Of a stretch of DNA of 64,000 nt, positions 1 to 12,000 are shown piece by piece. Below the pieces are notes generated by a model. The model made no database searches, was not told where the DNA came from, and saw only the letters and a list, made by a program, of their open reading frames with translations. Origin of the DNA: Halichondria panicea (lineage: Eukaryota > Porifera > Demospongiae > Suberitida > Halichondriidae); contig NC_087381.1 of NCBI RefSeq assembly GCF_963675165.1, positions 4,837,378 through 4,901,377 on the forward strand, written 5' to 3'. Made by a program: the position numbers and the translations under genes. The stretch's first letter is position 1, and each line of letters opens with the position of its first letter.

Positions 1-1317
1 ACATTTAATTTACCAAACGTAAACTGTCTATGTTCCATCAGTATTACCTACACATACATACGTACATGTACATGCAGGACATTTTAATGTTGTGATCTCT
101 CAGAGTATTTATATGTTAATCTTTATTAACCATGCATTTCTACAACCACTTCTTAGCAAATGAGACTCCTTAACACTTGTTCTTAATCATTTGCAAGGTC
201 AGGAAAACTCCACACAGCAACCAATGATTCTGCACTGATTTACTGTTACAACTGGTCCTTAAACATGTATTTGGACTAATCAACAGGACAGTGCAACACA
301 GTGCTGTCAAATGAACCTACTCTTGTTTCTAAAAATGTGCAGAAAACTTCAATAAAGTTCTAAAAACTCCACAAGTATATTGTAACACTTTGACTCTCTA
401 CTAACCTTTCTTCATAGAGGTTTTCCTGCAGAAAACAAAGATTTAACACTGGTATAGCACACATAAGATGATTGAGGGGGTGGCTACACAGTTTTGTGGT
501 CTAAAGCAGATTCATAGCCATCCAATTGTCAAAAGAGTAGAATAGTAAACAAACAATTAACACTTGTAACCGCGAGACACGCATATGAACAGCTGCAAGA
601 TGTCACTACGTGGGTTGTATACTGGGTCATGTGAACGTTTCCAATCCCTGTCTCTATTATCTATGCTCAAGCATATGCAGTAAAAATAAATTAATGGTGT
701 TTTCAATGAAAATGTCTTGCATGAGAAACAAAATGTCATAAATGAAAACATAGAGACAGAGGGTGTAGTCTGTAGACTAGTTCATCAAAAATTCTGCTGT
801 GTGCTTGCAGAAGGAGCTGCTTTAGAGACACTCTGGGAGAGGGCTAGGGCTCAGGCTGAGCCTTGCTCACTAGCACTAGTACTGCACGCACTGCACTAGG
901 CCTGTTCAGCTTCTGTATTTAAATAAAAAGAAGCCAGTTTAGTAATAATATAGGAGTGGCTATTTTAAGCTTACCTTTGCGCTTGCCTACTAGCCTGGCA
1001 TAGCTGAAGAGAGCTGGTCTAGACACCGTCTAGAGCTAGCTGTGTTGTTTCTTCTGGCTGGTTGCTGCGCAGTAAGTGGAGGGAGGGGCTGACTAATTGA
1101 ACAGAGAGGGGGAGTGGCTCTGTACCGTTCGCTTTGAGGGAGGGGCTGGCTGCTCATATTCTGTCTCCAGGCTGCGCAAGGATTTGAGTGTGGACAAGCA
1201 GCCCTGGTACATGGTGTGAACAAGCTATCTTTTCCTAGTTGTCTTGTTTGAATAGTGTTGCTATGTGGTAGTCATGCAGCTTGATGCATAGCAACCAGTC
1301 AGCCAATCAGATGGGAC
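1..1317. other. Gene-free AT-rich stretch
   Basis: I see no coding exon, RNA gene or clear repeat end here. Open frames are short, carry no recognisable motif and lack consistent splice signals. Confidence 0.5.
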
Positions 1318-1436
1318 ATATATCAATTAATGCACAGTGCCTCGGGGTTTATGACAGTAAATCACACCTCCCCCTCGGGCTTACGCCCTCGTAGTCGGGA
1401 GGTTTACTGTCATAAACCCCTCTACACTGTACATTA
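1318..1436. repeat. Hairpin MITE, about 120 bp
   Basis: Two arms (about 1333-1360 and 1397-1422) are near-perfect reverse complements built on GGGTTTATGACAGTAAA and its complement. They enclose a second small hairpin formed by CCTCGGGCTTACGCCCTCG. The outer flanks (CACAGTG and CACTGTAC) also pair. It has the form of a non-autonomous foldback or MITE; no transposase is present and I cannot assign a superfamily. Confidence 0.75.
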
Positions 1437-2585
1437 ACTAATACTTATACTCACAAAAACGTGAAAAATTGCTAGGATTGGCCGGGGGGAAACATCAAAG
1501 AAACAAAAAAGAGGTCATTGCCAACAGTATAGCTCCAATCCGTTAAAACGTCATTAAAATTTTTTCGCTAGTTGTTTTTTTGTGGTTTTCCCAGCCAATC
1601 GTAGCATTGCATGGGGATGTTCATTTCCCTATACATGCCGCATATAATTAGTACCGTACCCTCGCGAAAATAAGCCCATCTTGAATAAATGCTCATCCCC
1701 TCTTTTACTTCGAAGTTCTTGCACAAGGGTATTTCAACACGATTATATGCCCACCCAGAATGAAGAGTTTGAGCATGTGCACAGTAGCTAAATGCCACAT
1801 GTTCATCTATTATGAAGAAAGAAAAATTTTAGTTTAGACTATAAATTATACTCCTTGCTGGACCAAGATCAGACATATAATTTTCTCTGTGCATGTGGAT
1901 CTGTTTGCCCTTGAAGATGTATAATATATATGCAGGGAACAACTATAGCAGGGAATGCATGGGAACAATTAACACAAAGCTGAGAATCACCCAGGCCAAT
2001 TTTGCAGGTTACCTTGCCTTGGTTTGCTGAAACAAAGTACCTGATAGCTCTGCATGTAGGAGTATGACCTACAACTTTGTCCATCCTTTAGGAAATTCCT
2101 GCTGCTATACATCTGACAAGCAACGAATAGAGTCAGTGTCCACTTCTTCATGTTCATTCTTATCATGCTTTAATCGTACTCATGCATGCTATAACATTGT
2201 TGTTGTCAATGAAATGTTCATGCTGAAATTAAATTGATAAAGAATTGTCATAGAGCTAAGTATAGCCTCGACTTGAGGCCGCGGGTGGGCGTATATTCGA
2301 ATGACAATTCGCTGTTCGCGATTAAACGCCCAGTCCCCTAATAAGTCTAACTTCTTGCAGAAAAAGGTGGGCGTATTTTCGCGAGGGTGGGGTATATACA
2401 TACATTTGACAATATTTGTGGGACATAATGATCATTGACCGTGCATTTTGTGCAAGGTATACATGCAATTATGAGTTTTAGATACACATCCATAATAAAA
2501 ATAAATACATGTAATTGTTGACATGCATATGGAAGACTCACAGTCTATACATCTCTTCAATTATTTTAGAGAGGTGCTAATACTA
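1437..2585. other. Intergenic, no gene seen
   Basis: No supported exon. It holds scattered repeat fragments: a CCTCGCGAAAAT motif near 1660 and its complement near 2375 suggest the ends of a degraded inverted-repeat element. A block near 1480 (GGCCGGGG) resembles blocks near 2815 and 37875. Confidence 0.4.
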
Positions 2586-2718
2586 CACTATAAAAAATGA
2601 TGTGTGGTTTCACGCAAGTGCGTGACTATATCTATAGGAAAAACGCAAAAAAAAACACATTCGCCACAATAGTCACGTACTATGCGTGAAAACTATGCAC
2701 ACATCATTTTTTATAGTG
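2586..2718. repeat. MITE with CACTATAAAAAATGATGTG ends
   Basis: A 133-bp element bounded by perfect inverted repeats of at least 20 bp (CACTATAAAAAATGATGTG and complement). A second inner inverted pair (TTTCACGCAAGTGCGTGACTA against TAGTCACGTACTATGCGTGAA) makes nearly the whole unit a hairpin. Typical non-autonomous DNA transposon; target duplication not clear. Confidence 0.85.
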
Positions 2719-3204
2719 ATAGCTATACATGCATATATGAATGACGTTGTAACGGATTGGAGTTATGCTGTCATCTGCTTTCTTGCATGTTGTTTCTATG
2801 CTTTTGGTGTTTTCCCCCGGCCATTCCCAGCACTTTTTCACATTGCAATTGTTTTTGTGGGTCTTGTTCTCATGCTTTTTGGGGGTCAGATCGTCGAATA
2901 GAGAGTTGTTAGAGTTAGTGGGCACCGGTATAGCATGCCTTCGTAAGTTTGCAGTTATTCAGGTGTTATAGTGCATGATGTTTTAAAGGACCATATACTA
3001 TTTATCAAATCAACCATGCAGGCATGGCTTATTAGCTTCTCTTTCTTGTTTATATTAGTCATTATAATAATTAGATCTATGTCTTTATTTTATGTGTCAT
3101 AATTTATATACGGTTATCTAGTAACTCACATGTACATATTATTATAACGATACTAGATTAGAATCTCTATAGACAATAGCTAAGTAACTGAGTGCAACAG
3201 AGGA

Positions 3205-3295
3205 GAATCTAGAAAGACAGAGTAGATCTAGTAAGACGATAACTTAGAAGAATCTAGAAAGACAGAGTAGATCTAGTAAGACGATAACTTAGAAG
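3205..3295. repeat. Two-copy 45-bp tandem duplication
   Basis: The unit starting GAATCTAGAAAGACAGAG is present twice in a row with a 45-bp period and essentially no differences, so the duplication is recent. The flanks (2719-3385) hold no gene that I can support. Confidence 0.85.
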
Positions 3296-3560
3296 AACCC
3301 TAACAATATAAAGCTAGACATTAATCTGTCTGTGGTTGAGTATTCAGATGACCGTTATGACCACCATATTTGTACCATGTTACTGTATGGACATGTACAA
3401 TGTAAATGCAATTGAATGTTCATAACTTAGTGCCTCTGCTCTCGTAGTAGTCTAGTGCATTTTAACAAAAAGCCCGATTGTGCAATTAGACAAGAATGCA
3501 GGGGCAATACATGTACCACATTCTAAGGAGGTTCGGGGAGTTCTTATACATGCATTATAC

Positions 3561-4674
3561 CAAGAGTTCATTAGGAAGAGTACACAAAAAGCATTCCTCC
3601 AATCTTACGTCACAGATACTGGCTGTTGTAACCGCAACTAGCAGGAAAGGTAATTAGTAACTATGTTATTCATTGCCTTTCCTACTGGCAGTTGTAAATG
3701 AATAACATAAGTGATAATTATCACAATCATCACTATGTTATTCATTGCAAATTTGATTTCACAGTTTATACAACAGCATGTGGTTGCTACATAAGGTTGG
3801 AGAAACGTAGCCTCGTTCCCAGGTCTTACTTTTTTTTGCTGTTGTGTCACTGTTCATCCATAAATCATAAGAAAGACATAGTGAGGCAGCAAAAAAAGAA
3901 ATGGGCGTACAGTTAAGAAAAAGTAAGGCCTGGTTTGGGAAATCGTGTGATTCACAAGGATTTTTATGAACGTGGGCGATATGTAGCCCACAATCGTGAC
4001 GTAAGGTATTCTCCCACGCATTCAGAGTTAATAAGACTGTACTGTACTGAGACAACCACCAAGCTGTGCTGCAAGTCAGATCAGAGAACCAGCGTGGCCA
4101 GCTCTGGTGGCAGTAGCTACCTCAGTGCTATATCATAATGATGACTAAACTATTCTTGATCTATACTATATAGACTATAGCATGTAGAAAGACACAAGAA
4201 AAGGTAATAGTCTGATAGAATCTGAACACATATGCACAATCTAGACTAGTAGATCATCTAGCTAAGCCTAAGGTATAGCTAGCTATAGTGCTTGCAAACT
4301 TCCAGTTCCAAGTCCATGTCCAGCTTGCTACAGGCAAAGTTTTATTAGTCATAGATCTCTGCGTGCATAGGCAGTCCAATATCTCTAGCTCAGCATGCCC
4401 ACGCTTATTTTCACCCTTCTACCACCCTTCTACCCTCACGCGACTTCCCGATACAGGCTCTCCTTTTTCCTAACTCTACGTCTATTTCTTTCTTTATTCC
4501 TCCAATTAATACCGTATTTGATCTCATTGAACGATTAATACAGTAAATTATCTTATTGAACGATTGTGATAAAGAGAACAGAAAAAGGAGAGCCTGTGTA
4601 GAGGCTAGGAGAAACGCCCGGTTACGCCCCTATAGTTTTAAGTGGAGTTGCGTACTCTTCCTAATGAACTCTTG
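3561..4674. mobile_element. 1.1 kb element with 23-bp terminal inverted repeats
   Basis: Bases 3561-3583 (CAAGAGTTCATTAGGAAGAG then TAC) are repeated as an exact reverse complement at 4652-4674. The element splits the Rab11-derived duplicate, so it inserted after that duplication. It has no coding capacity that I can recognise. A smaller MITE (about 4440-4610) sits inside it. I could not settle the target-site duplication. Confidence 0.75.
4440..4610. repeat. MITE with GGCTCTCCTTTTTC ends
   Basis: ACAGGCTCTCCTTTTTCC near 4452 faces its complement GAAAAAGGAGAGCCTGTG near 4582. Relatives occur at 31440-31580 (one end clear) and 32664-32800 (GGCCTTCCTTTTTC variant, both ends). The interior is AT-rich and non-coding. 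Confidence 0.65.
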
Positions 4675-5118
4675 ATTAGCTATACTGTATACCTTTATTA
4701 CAAACATGACATAATATTGACAACATTGTTCCCTCTGCAGAAAAGAACGGACTGTTCTTCATAGAGACCTCAACTTTGGACTCAACCAACGTAGAGGATG
4801 CCTTCCAGAATATGCTAACATTGGGTAATGAAATTCAGATATACAATTATTGTGAAATATGACTATAGTACATTGTATCAGGGTTTAATCTATTTGAGGG
4901 GGGGAAGGGGAAGATTTGGACGTGAACACGCCACAAAATGTTTGACCACACCCCCTATTACATGCTAATACATCTAGTTACATATTGCACATCACACAGT
5001 ACTCAAGTAATGTGATGATGTCATTATTCAACAACATTTGGGGGGGGGGAGGTTCACCCCTGCCCCCCCCCCCCATTAGATGAAACCCTGTATAGAATGT
5101 ACAGTCATGTGCATTATT

Positions 5119-5530
5119 ATGCCTCGGTGTGCATGCGCAAGCGAGGTGTATATATGGTAGTAAGTGTGTTTGTGTGTGTATGTGTGTGTGTGCATGCATG
5201 TGTGTAGACTGCTACAGCTGCTCAAGAATCAATGAAGTGCAGGTAAGAGTTTCTAGTCATGTTTTCTTGGATTTTTATTCGTGGAGTTCCAAAATAATGC
5301 TTCGTTCTCGAGTTATGCCTAGCAGCCTTTTCAGAAGAGTACGTATAGCAAACTTTTTTCACCGAATGTTGCTACTCTACTTAGTAGTTATAGCTCTGCA
5401 CTAGAACGCTAGCTATTGGTAGTTGTAAGAGTGAGAAGAGAGCTGCAAGGCTCTGCTGACTTGCAGCCATTAATTTTAGACTTAAATTTTTGGCATCGAT
5501 CGTTTTATAACCAAATAAAATTGATAAAAT
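5119..5530 (+). repeat. Repeat family A, copy 1 (left part)
   Basis: Begins ATGCCTCGGTGTGCATGCGC, then a GT microsatellite, then a conserved core (CTGCTACAGCTGCTCAAGAAT ... CATCGATCG). The core is shared with copies at 7314-7916, 28473-29120, 33075-33660 and 52018-52548. After the CATCGATCG motif the similarity stops. A matching right end lies at 6850-6953, so copy 1 is probably one element split by about 1.3 kb of later insertions. Confidence 0.8.
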
Positions 5531-6052
5531 TAATAGAGAGCAAAATAATTCATTATCCTTTATTATCCTCGAGGCAGAACCGCAAACCGGGAACCAAGCT
5601 TATCTAAGTAGCAATTTTTATTCTGTATACGTAGCCTGCTAGCTATTTCTTTTGTGGGCAAGCTGACTTACACGAAATTTTCCCTACGAAAATGTAGGCG
5701 TGGCTTACCGTAATACATGCAATGTAGTGCAAGTAATGAAGTTAAAAACGAAATTTGTACTCACGAAAATCACCGTTTTCCAGTTAAACGAATTTTTTAC
5801 CTCACGAAAATTATCTGCTATATACGGTACATTGTTACAGTACATGTTTATGCGTGCGTGTTCTCTCCATTATAATAGAATCAGCAATCATTGTTCAGGC
5901 CAATCAATTATCGGGCAAAATATCTCCTGATAATAATTATATCCGCCTCTATAAACATGTGTTTCAATAATCCAACTGTAGAAACCCCCACAGCTAAAAT
6001 ATTTTGTTTTTAGGAATTTTACTGGAATTACAGGATTTATGCATGCGCACAC
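5531..6052. other. Intergenic, no gene seen
   Basis: No supported exon. Motifs such as ACGAAATTTTCCCTACG and CACGAAAAT suggest degraded MITE sequence inserted in family A copy 1. Confidence 0.4.
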
Positions 6053-6270
6053 TACCGTATTACTAATGTTTTACGAGAATCAAACATTTGCGAATTTTGC
6101 GAGGGTTGATCAATTCGCAACAACAAAATCCGCAAAACCTAAATTATTACTAGTAAATACACACGATCCTTGCCAGAACGCAATAGTTAGATCGCAAAGG
6201 GTCAAATTTTTTGCTGATTTGGCTCATTCGCAAAGGTTTTTCACCCGCAAAATATTCTAGTAATACGGTA
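6053..6270. repeat. MITE, CCGTATTACTA ends, TA duplication
   Basis: TACCGTATTACTA at the left faces TAGTAATACGGTA at the right, consistent with a TA target duplication and CCGTATTACTA inverted ends. A diverged copy lies at 61540-61780 and shares the inner text (GGTTGATCAATTCGCAACAA). Non-coding. Confidence 0.8.
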
Positions 6271-6849
6271 AATACTCACCGATTATTGATTGCTATACAC
6301 ATCCCCAAACTTGTTCTAATATCTCGAAAAGTAAGTAGCCAATTGAAAATTTTTGGAGTGCCACATGTATCAAGTTGCAGCTGTTCCCTGTTAGCTATAG
6401 AGTTATATTAGACTGTCGATTATTGATTGTTTTGATTGAAGTTATATTGTTTCGGTTTGAGCGTTTATGCAGCTCTGGTTTGCACTGGATTATTTTCCAG
6501 AAAGTTATTGTTTAACTCTTGGCCTTTGTCTGTGGGAGGAGTAGAGGAGTAATTAATGCGCAATTATAGCTAGCCAATCACATAGGATATATAACATATA
6601 GGACAACTAGTTTCAACTACTTGTGGTGGCTGTGGAATGCACCAGACGCATGAAAATATTTTCTGCCTACCACTGAATCTGTTAACACTATAAAAGGGAC
6701 CGTTTAAGGTTACTGGGTGAAGGGTGGGCTTTAGGTAACTTCAGCCATACTATGCCAGTATCTAGATAGTGGCACAGTTCAAGGCTTGACCTGTGCCATA
6801 TGGCAGATATTGGCACAGTGTTCCCTTTGATCTGCCCACTCAAAATGCA
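6271..6849. other. Intergenic, no gene seen
   Basis: No exon, RNA or clean repeat end that I can support. Confidence 0.4.
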
Positions 6850-6953
6850 GCAAAATTAAATGTATAATTATAATGTATGCAGCTTTATGTTATGTTACAG
6901 TAGCTTTGACACCACCTCCACCGAGGCATCAGCACCCGCGGTGCTTTCATTAT
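6850..6953 (+). repeat. Repeat family A right end (probably of copy 1)
   Basis: CTCCACCGAGGCATCAGC followed by ACCCGCGGTGCTTTCATTAT is the right terminus seen in the other family A copies (complement at 7314, 33075 and 52020). It is preceded by the typical AGCTTTATGTTATG stretch. Confidence 0.7.
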
Positions 6954-7313
6954 TTTTAGGGTGACATTATTTAAGAGACTTGGCCCATCCAAATTTTCGC
7001 TGGTTACTTAGTAGTCCCATAGCCACCTATTGGTGTGTGCAGTTAGTTAGAATCAATCTCGTTTTGTTCGTGCATTATATGCACTTTAGCTGACGATTAT
7101 TGACTGTCTTAGATGACGAAATTCGGCAGTTTACTTTATATCTATATATTACAGTAAACGTACAGAAAATGGTGGGCATATAAATTATTTGCGAGGGTAT
7201 GGTATAATTAGTAATGTCGTGTATAGTCAATATCTTAGAACTCTGATAGATATAAAACGTGCGCACAGATATTTATACAAAAACAGAAATGTTCCCAGAA
7301 TAAGAAGTCACTA

Positions 7314-7813
7314 GAAAGCACCGTGGGTGCTGATGCCTCGGTGGAGGTGTCAAAGCTATAGACATGCACATGCATATACAGCTACTAATAGCTAGATTTT
7401 ATGCACACATTGATTATAATTATCATGATGAACATTTAAAATTTTGCTGCATGCAGAATCCAGAATCACAGGGAAACTCAAAGAGTGGGCAATGATCGAC
7501 GATGATTGTTGTTAAAAACGATCGATGCCAAAAGTTCAAGTCTGGCTGCAAGTCAGCAGAGCCTTGCAGCTCTCTTCTCACTCTTGCAGCTACCATGCAA
7601 TAGCTAGCATTCTAGTGCAGAGCTAACTACTAAGTAGAGTAGCAGCACTTGGTGAACAAGTTTTGCTACGGACTCTTCTGAAAAGGCTAAGTAAAACTAT
7701 AGGCATAACTCGAGAACGAAGCTTTATTTTGTAAATTCACAAATACTAAGCCAAGAAAACATGACTAGAATCTCTTACTTGCACTTCATTGATCTTTGAG
7801 CAGCTGAAACAGT

Positions 7814-7869
<56 letters not shown>

Positions 7870-7916
7870 AAACACATGACCGTATACCTCACTTGCGCAT
7901 GCGCACCGAGGCATAA
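7314..7916 (-). repeat. Repeat family A, copy 2
   Basis: Full-length in reverse orientation, from GAAAGCACCGTGGGTGCTG to CTTGCGCATGCGCACCGAGG. It contains a pure CA microsatellite (about 7814-7865) and the conserved core. The GATGCCTCGGTGGAGGTG and GCATGCGCACCGAGGCAT ends form imperfect inverted termini (ATGCCTCGGTG). Confidence 0.85.
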
Positions 7917-7957
7917 CTATAGTATACAAGGCTAAGTATGTACTACTAACATATAGA

Positions 7958-8909
7958 AGGTTGATTGCCTCACATGAGATCAACTTTGCATGAGGTCAAC
8001 TCTCATAGAATCAAGTTTTCAAATGATCAAATTCATAGGATCAACTCAATTACAAGAATCGAATGTAAAAGAATTTATTTACAAAAGTGAAAAAGAAAAA
8101 AAGAGATGTTCTTAATGGCTGATAAATATACGCCATGCCTCCTGTGTTAAATTGGTCAAACGGTGTCTTTTCCTTCTCTTTAATTCTGCGTCTCTGTAGC
8201 CGAGAAGTTTCAAAAATGTAACTCTGAATCTTCGCTTTGGTCACTGCCTCCTCTCTGCATGTCCATTTAAATTAAAGATGTTTGGGTGAGGGTTGCTAAT
8301 GACTTTTTTCATCCCTATAGAATGCCATCCCCTCAACATGGTTGTTGCATGGTTCTAGGTTGATGCTGATTGAAGTAGTTCCAGTGGAAAGTCTTATAGT
8401 TCATCAACTCTTGGGATGTTCGGAGCATCCAGTTGGATGGCAAGCTCATGCTCGTTCTTTACAACTACACTCAAACCCTCTGAAGTGGTTGTTGCTGGGC
8501 AACCACCTTATGTTTTTGCACCTCCAGAATTGATAATTTCCGTCTCTTACTTTTGTATAGATATATACCCCTCCAATTGAAGGTTCTTTCCTCCTCGGTT
8601 TGTCTTGATGAATTGAGCCATCATCATGATGGTGCAAATTAGTGCATAAATCTAGTGGCTACTCAATTCCTGTCAACCTTTGGCACAAACTGGCACATGT
8701 ACTATAGTAAAGAAAGGTCAATTAACATAGCTTTAAAAATAGCTGGATTTTAAGATTGGAGTTGATTTGAGTTGATTTCAGGAGTCGAGTTGACTCCATG
8801 AAAAGTTGATTCTATAGAGTTGATCTACTGAAAGTTGACCGCATGCAAAGTTGATCTGGTACGTTGGATCTCGTGCATGGGAGTTGATCTCGTGAAAGTC
8901 GATCTCGTG
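7958..8909 (-). mobile_element. Decayed Mutator-like element with FLYWCH remnant
   Basis: Both ends are clusters of a short GATCAACT motif in inverted orientation (7967-8050 and 8755-8909). The arms align, for example AGTTGACCGCATGCAAAG against AGTTGACCTCATGCAAAG. Between them the minus strand encodes a FLYWCH-like zinc finger (about 8605-8490: GGVYIYTK, then QFWRCKN). After a frameshift it continues as KNEHELAIQLDAPNIPRVDE (8460-8400), where the HxH end of a FLYWCH finger would sit. A second fragment at 8244-8050 (AKIQSYIFETSRLQRRRIKE) is basic and could be the following segment. FLYWCH proteins are commonly carried by animal Mutator-like elements. Stops and frameshifts show it is dead. Confidence 0.55.
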
Positions 8910-9051
8910 TGCACACACCAGAAGGTTCTATTATATCCTGTTTACAACTCCAAGGTTCTAGTGATTTCCTAAATCACATTACCACATTACCACACAATGC
9001 ATGAGCACTGTTAAATTTTTTCGAGTGTCTACAATGTGCTTGTATCCACAG

Positions 9052-12000
9052 TTGCAGTGAATGAGGCTGGAGACACCCTTTTTTCCAGTGCGTGTTCCCG
9101 TGGTGACCTGGAGATGGTCAAGGCTATCAACAAGCATGTTGATCTAAAGAGTAGGTGTTTATCAGTGCTGTTACGTTGTTGATGGTGGTCTTCCACAGAG
9201 CCAGTCAACAAGGCTGGTGACACTCCATTCTCTCTGGCCTGTGCTAATGGCCACTTGGAGACAGTCAAGTACTTTGTGAATGAGCATCATTATGATCCTA
9301 GAAGTAAGTTACCATTGTACGTATACGTTACGTTGTTGATGGTGGTCTTCCACAGAGCTAGTCAACAAGGCTGGTGACACTCCACTCTCTCTGGCCTGTG
9401 CTAATGGCCACTTGGAGACAGTCAAGTACTTTGTGAATGAGCATCATTATGATCCTAGAAGTAAGTTATCATTGTACGTATACGTACGTACATATGCATA
9501 TTACACATCCTTGTATATAGCATTCTATACGTGCGTAATAATTGTATGTTGTGGTATCTCACCATCACTCATCACTGTGATGCAAACAAGTAATTTCCAT
9601 CTTATTTTCACGGTTGTGAATGACCTGTTGGTGTTATTTTATTGCAACTATAAATTTGGTGCTAATACTCTGAATTGTACCGATAGCAGGTAAATTTGAA
9701 TTTACTGTTATTGGCGGTTTTTAATTTGACTCATGCTGAATCATTGATCTCATGCGATATAATGGGACTGAGTATCAAGCTAAACATTGGCATTTGGTGA
9801 CCCGCCAAATTGACTCGCTATATATGGTGCTACAGCATGGTATTGTGTATAAAATTTCAGGAGCGTATATCTAATAGACAGATTGTGGAAAATCCATTTA
9901 GGTAAAAATGGGGGTGATCGTAAAAGTATGTGTAACATCAATTACCTCCGGAACTAAAGTCTTTCTGGACAAATTTTTCTTATCAAACGTTAATTATTTA
10001 GTTAAGGAGAAAGTGTGACCCTTTTCTGGATCTCAGACAAGACACTAGATAGGTTGACATTAATTTTGTGTGAATATCCTTAACTGGTAATTCCGTGGTA
10101 AAATTGTAATCCAAATTTTAGTTTGTTTTCCAGTGTGTGCATGTGTGTACAATTGACTCTTTCATACTTACAAGAATTGCTTTGGTGAAGTACTGCTGGA
10201 GAGCTCATGCCAACTCAACCTGCATGCTTTCACCATCAACCACCAACCCATAATTTGTTCAGTTCCATAATTATACTCTTTTATAATTGTATATTTATTA
10301 ACATATGCATGTAACATGAGAATTATTATTTCGTTGGATGCTTGCATGTATATGAATAAACGTCGTGTTGAGTTGCAGCCAATACCTATACAGAGTTATG
10401 CTGGGACATGCATGATTGAGTAGCATAATTATCATGTACCAAGTTGAGTTAGGCTGCATGTATAACTATACTAGTGTCTTATGGAGTTCACCGACATTTT
10501 AATTACCATAATTCACATCTGCATGTATTCAGGTGTCCTCTTGCTAGCAGTAAAGCATGAGCAACATTCAACAGTGGAGTTTTGTCTGGAAAAATGCCAC
10601 AGCGATCCGAATGTGACTGACGAAGAAGGCAAGACACCTCTCGATTTGTCCAACAACCCTACGATCATAAAGCTTCTCTTGAAACACGGAGCCAAGGCTG
10701 CCAATGTGTACAAGAAACACAGTAAGCTCATCGGAAAGCTCTCCTCCGAGCAAACCCCACATCTTCCTCTGTCTGTGCTCATCATTGGCGATGGTGGCGT
10801 GGGGAAGAGCACTCTGTTGAAGTCCATTCTGAGCTCAAAAGGGTTTTTGTCTAAACTACAGAAGGCAAAACCAGTAGATGGTGTCGATACAAAGACAGTG
10901 GGGATCATACCGTACGAAATATATACCAAAGAGTTTGGGAGAATCATCTACTTTGATTTTGCTGGCCAAAAAGAGTTTTACACGAGCCACTGTGCCATTC
11001 TGGAGAATGCTGTTCAAACCTCACCACCCATCATTATCCTCTGTGCTAAGCTTGTAGAAAGTGAGCAGGTGATTATTGATTCCATGAATCGTTGGTTGAC
11101 CCTCGTCCAAAACCAGTGCACTAATCTGAAAAGCAAAGCACACGTGATAGTAGTTGGTAGCCGTGCCGACCAGGTGAAGGAAATGGGAGAAGATCCACAA
11201 GCCAAAGAGAAAATCTTTGCTCCCATTATCAAGCAATTTCCAAAATTTGAGTTCACAGGGTTCATTCCAATGGATTGCCGCTTTGCTGATTCGAATGATA
11301 TGACAAAAGCAAGAAAACTGATCCAGAAAAGCTCCGCTATTCTCCGCTCTCCAGAAACCATCAGCCTGAATGCTCACACCTTTTACATCTACCTTGCCGA
11401 AAGCTTCAAAGAGGAACTTGCAGTTTCATTAAAGGTTGTTCAAAAGCGAATACACAGCGACCTAGACCAAACACACGAGTCAAAGAAAATGGTGAACATT
11501 CTTTCTTTCATTCCGACCACCCTCACCCGTCTAGTTGATATCTGTGACCAGCTAAGTAAAACGGGTCTGCTGCTGTTTCTTCAAAACAAATCCTCACCTG
11601 AACAGTCCTTTCTGATTTGTAATTACAAGAAATTGCTCTCTGATGTCACTGGGACAGTGTTTGCTCCTGAGCGATTCCGCCAGCACTGCGATCTCGCCTC
11701 AAGCACTGGAGTGGTACCTTTGTCCAAGTTCACCAAAGCATTTAAGATCTACGACACTGAAATGCTGATTGCTTTCATGACACATTTAGAGCTGTGCTTT
11801 GAGATCAAAGACAAGCAAGTTCTAGAGTACATTCAGAAGATGGAGCCAAGCTCAGAGGACACTCGCTACCTCTTCTTCCCCGGGCTCATCAGGATAGAAA
11901 CTCCCGAGCGTGTGTGGGAGGAAGATCTTTCCATGAGTTACCACTTTGGCTGGATAATTGAATGTGCTAAAGACATCCAATTCTTTGATCCACGGAGTTT

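Larger units (their letters stand above)
3386..4860 (+). pseudogene. Dead duplicate of Rab11 intron 4 / exon 5, split by a transposon
   Basis: Bases 3390-3560 and 4675-4740 match intron 4 of the intact Rab11 gene (40690-40922). Bases 4741-4812 match its exon 5. The exon encodes [16 protein letters not shown] and differs from the parent at a few residues (Ser to Phe, Ala to Thr in the ETSA guanine-specificity motif, Ile to Met). The splice donor is gone: the parent reads ACAG/GTCAGTG, whereas here about 12-13 bp around the junction are deleted, leaving ACATTGGG. No other Rab exons lie nearby, so this is a segmental duplicate that cannot be spliced. An 1.1 kb inverted-repeat element (3561-4674) interrupts it. 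Confidence 0.8.

Noticed and set aside
2686-2901. Hydrophobic 71-codon frame
   Set aside because: It overlaps a MITE end and the GGCCATTCCCAGCA repeat block that also occurs near 1480 and 37875; no family match.
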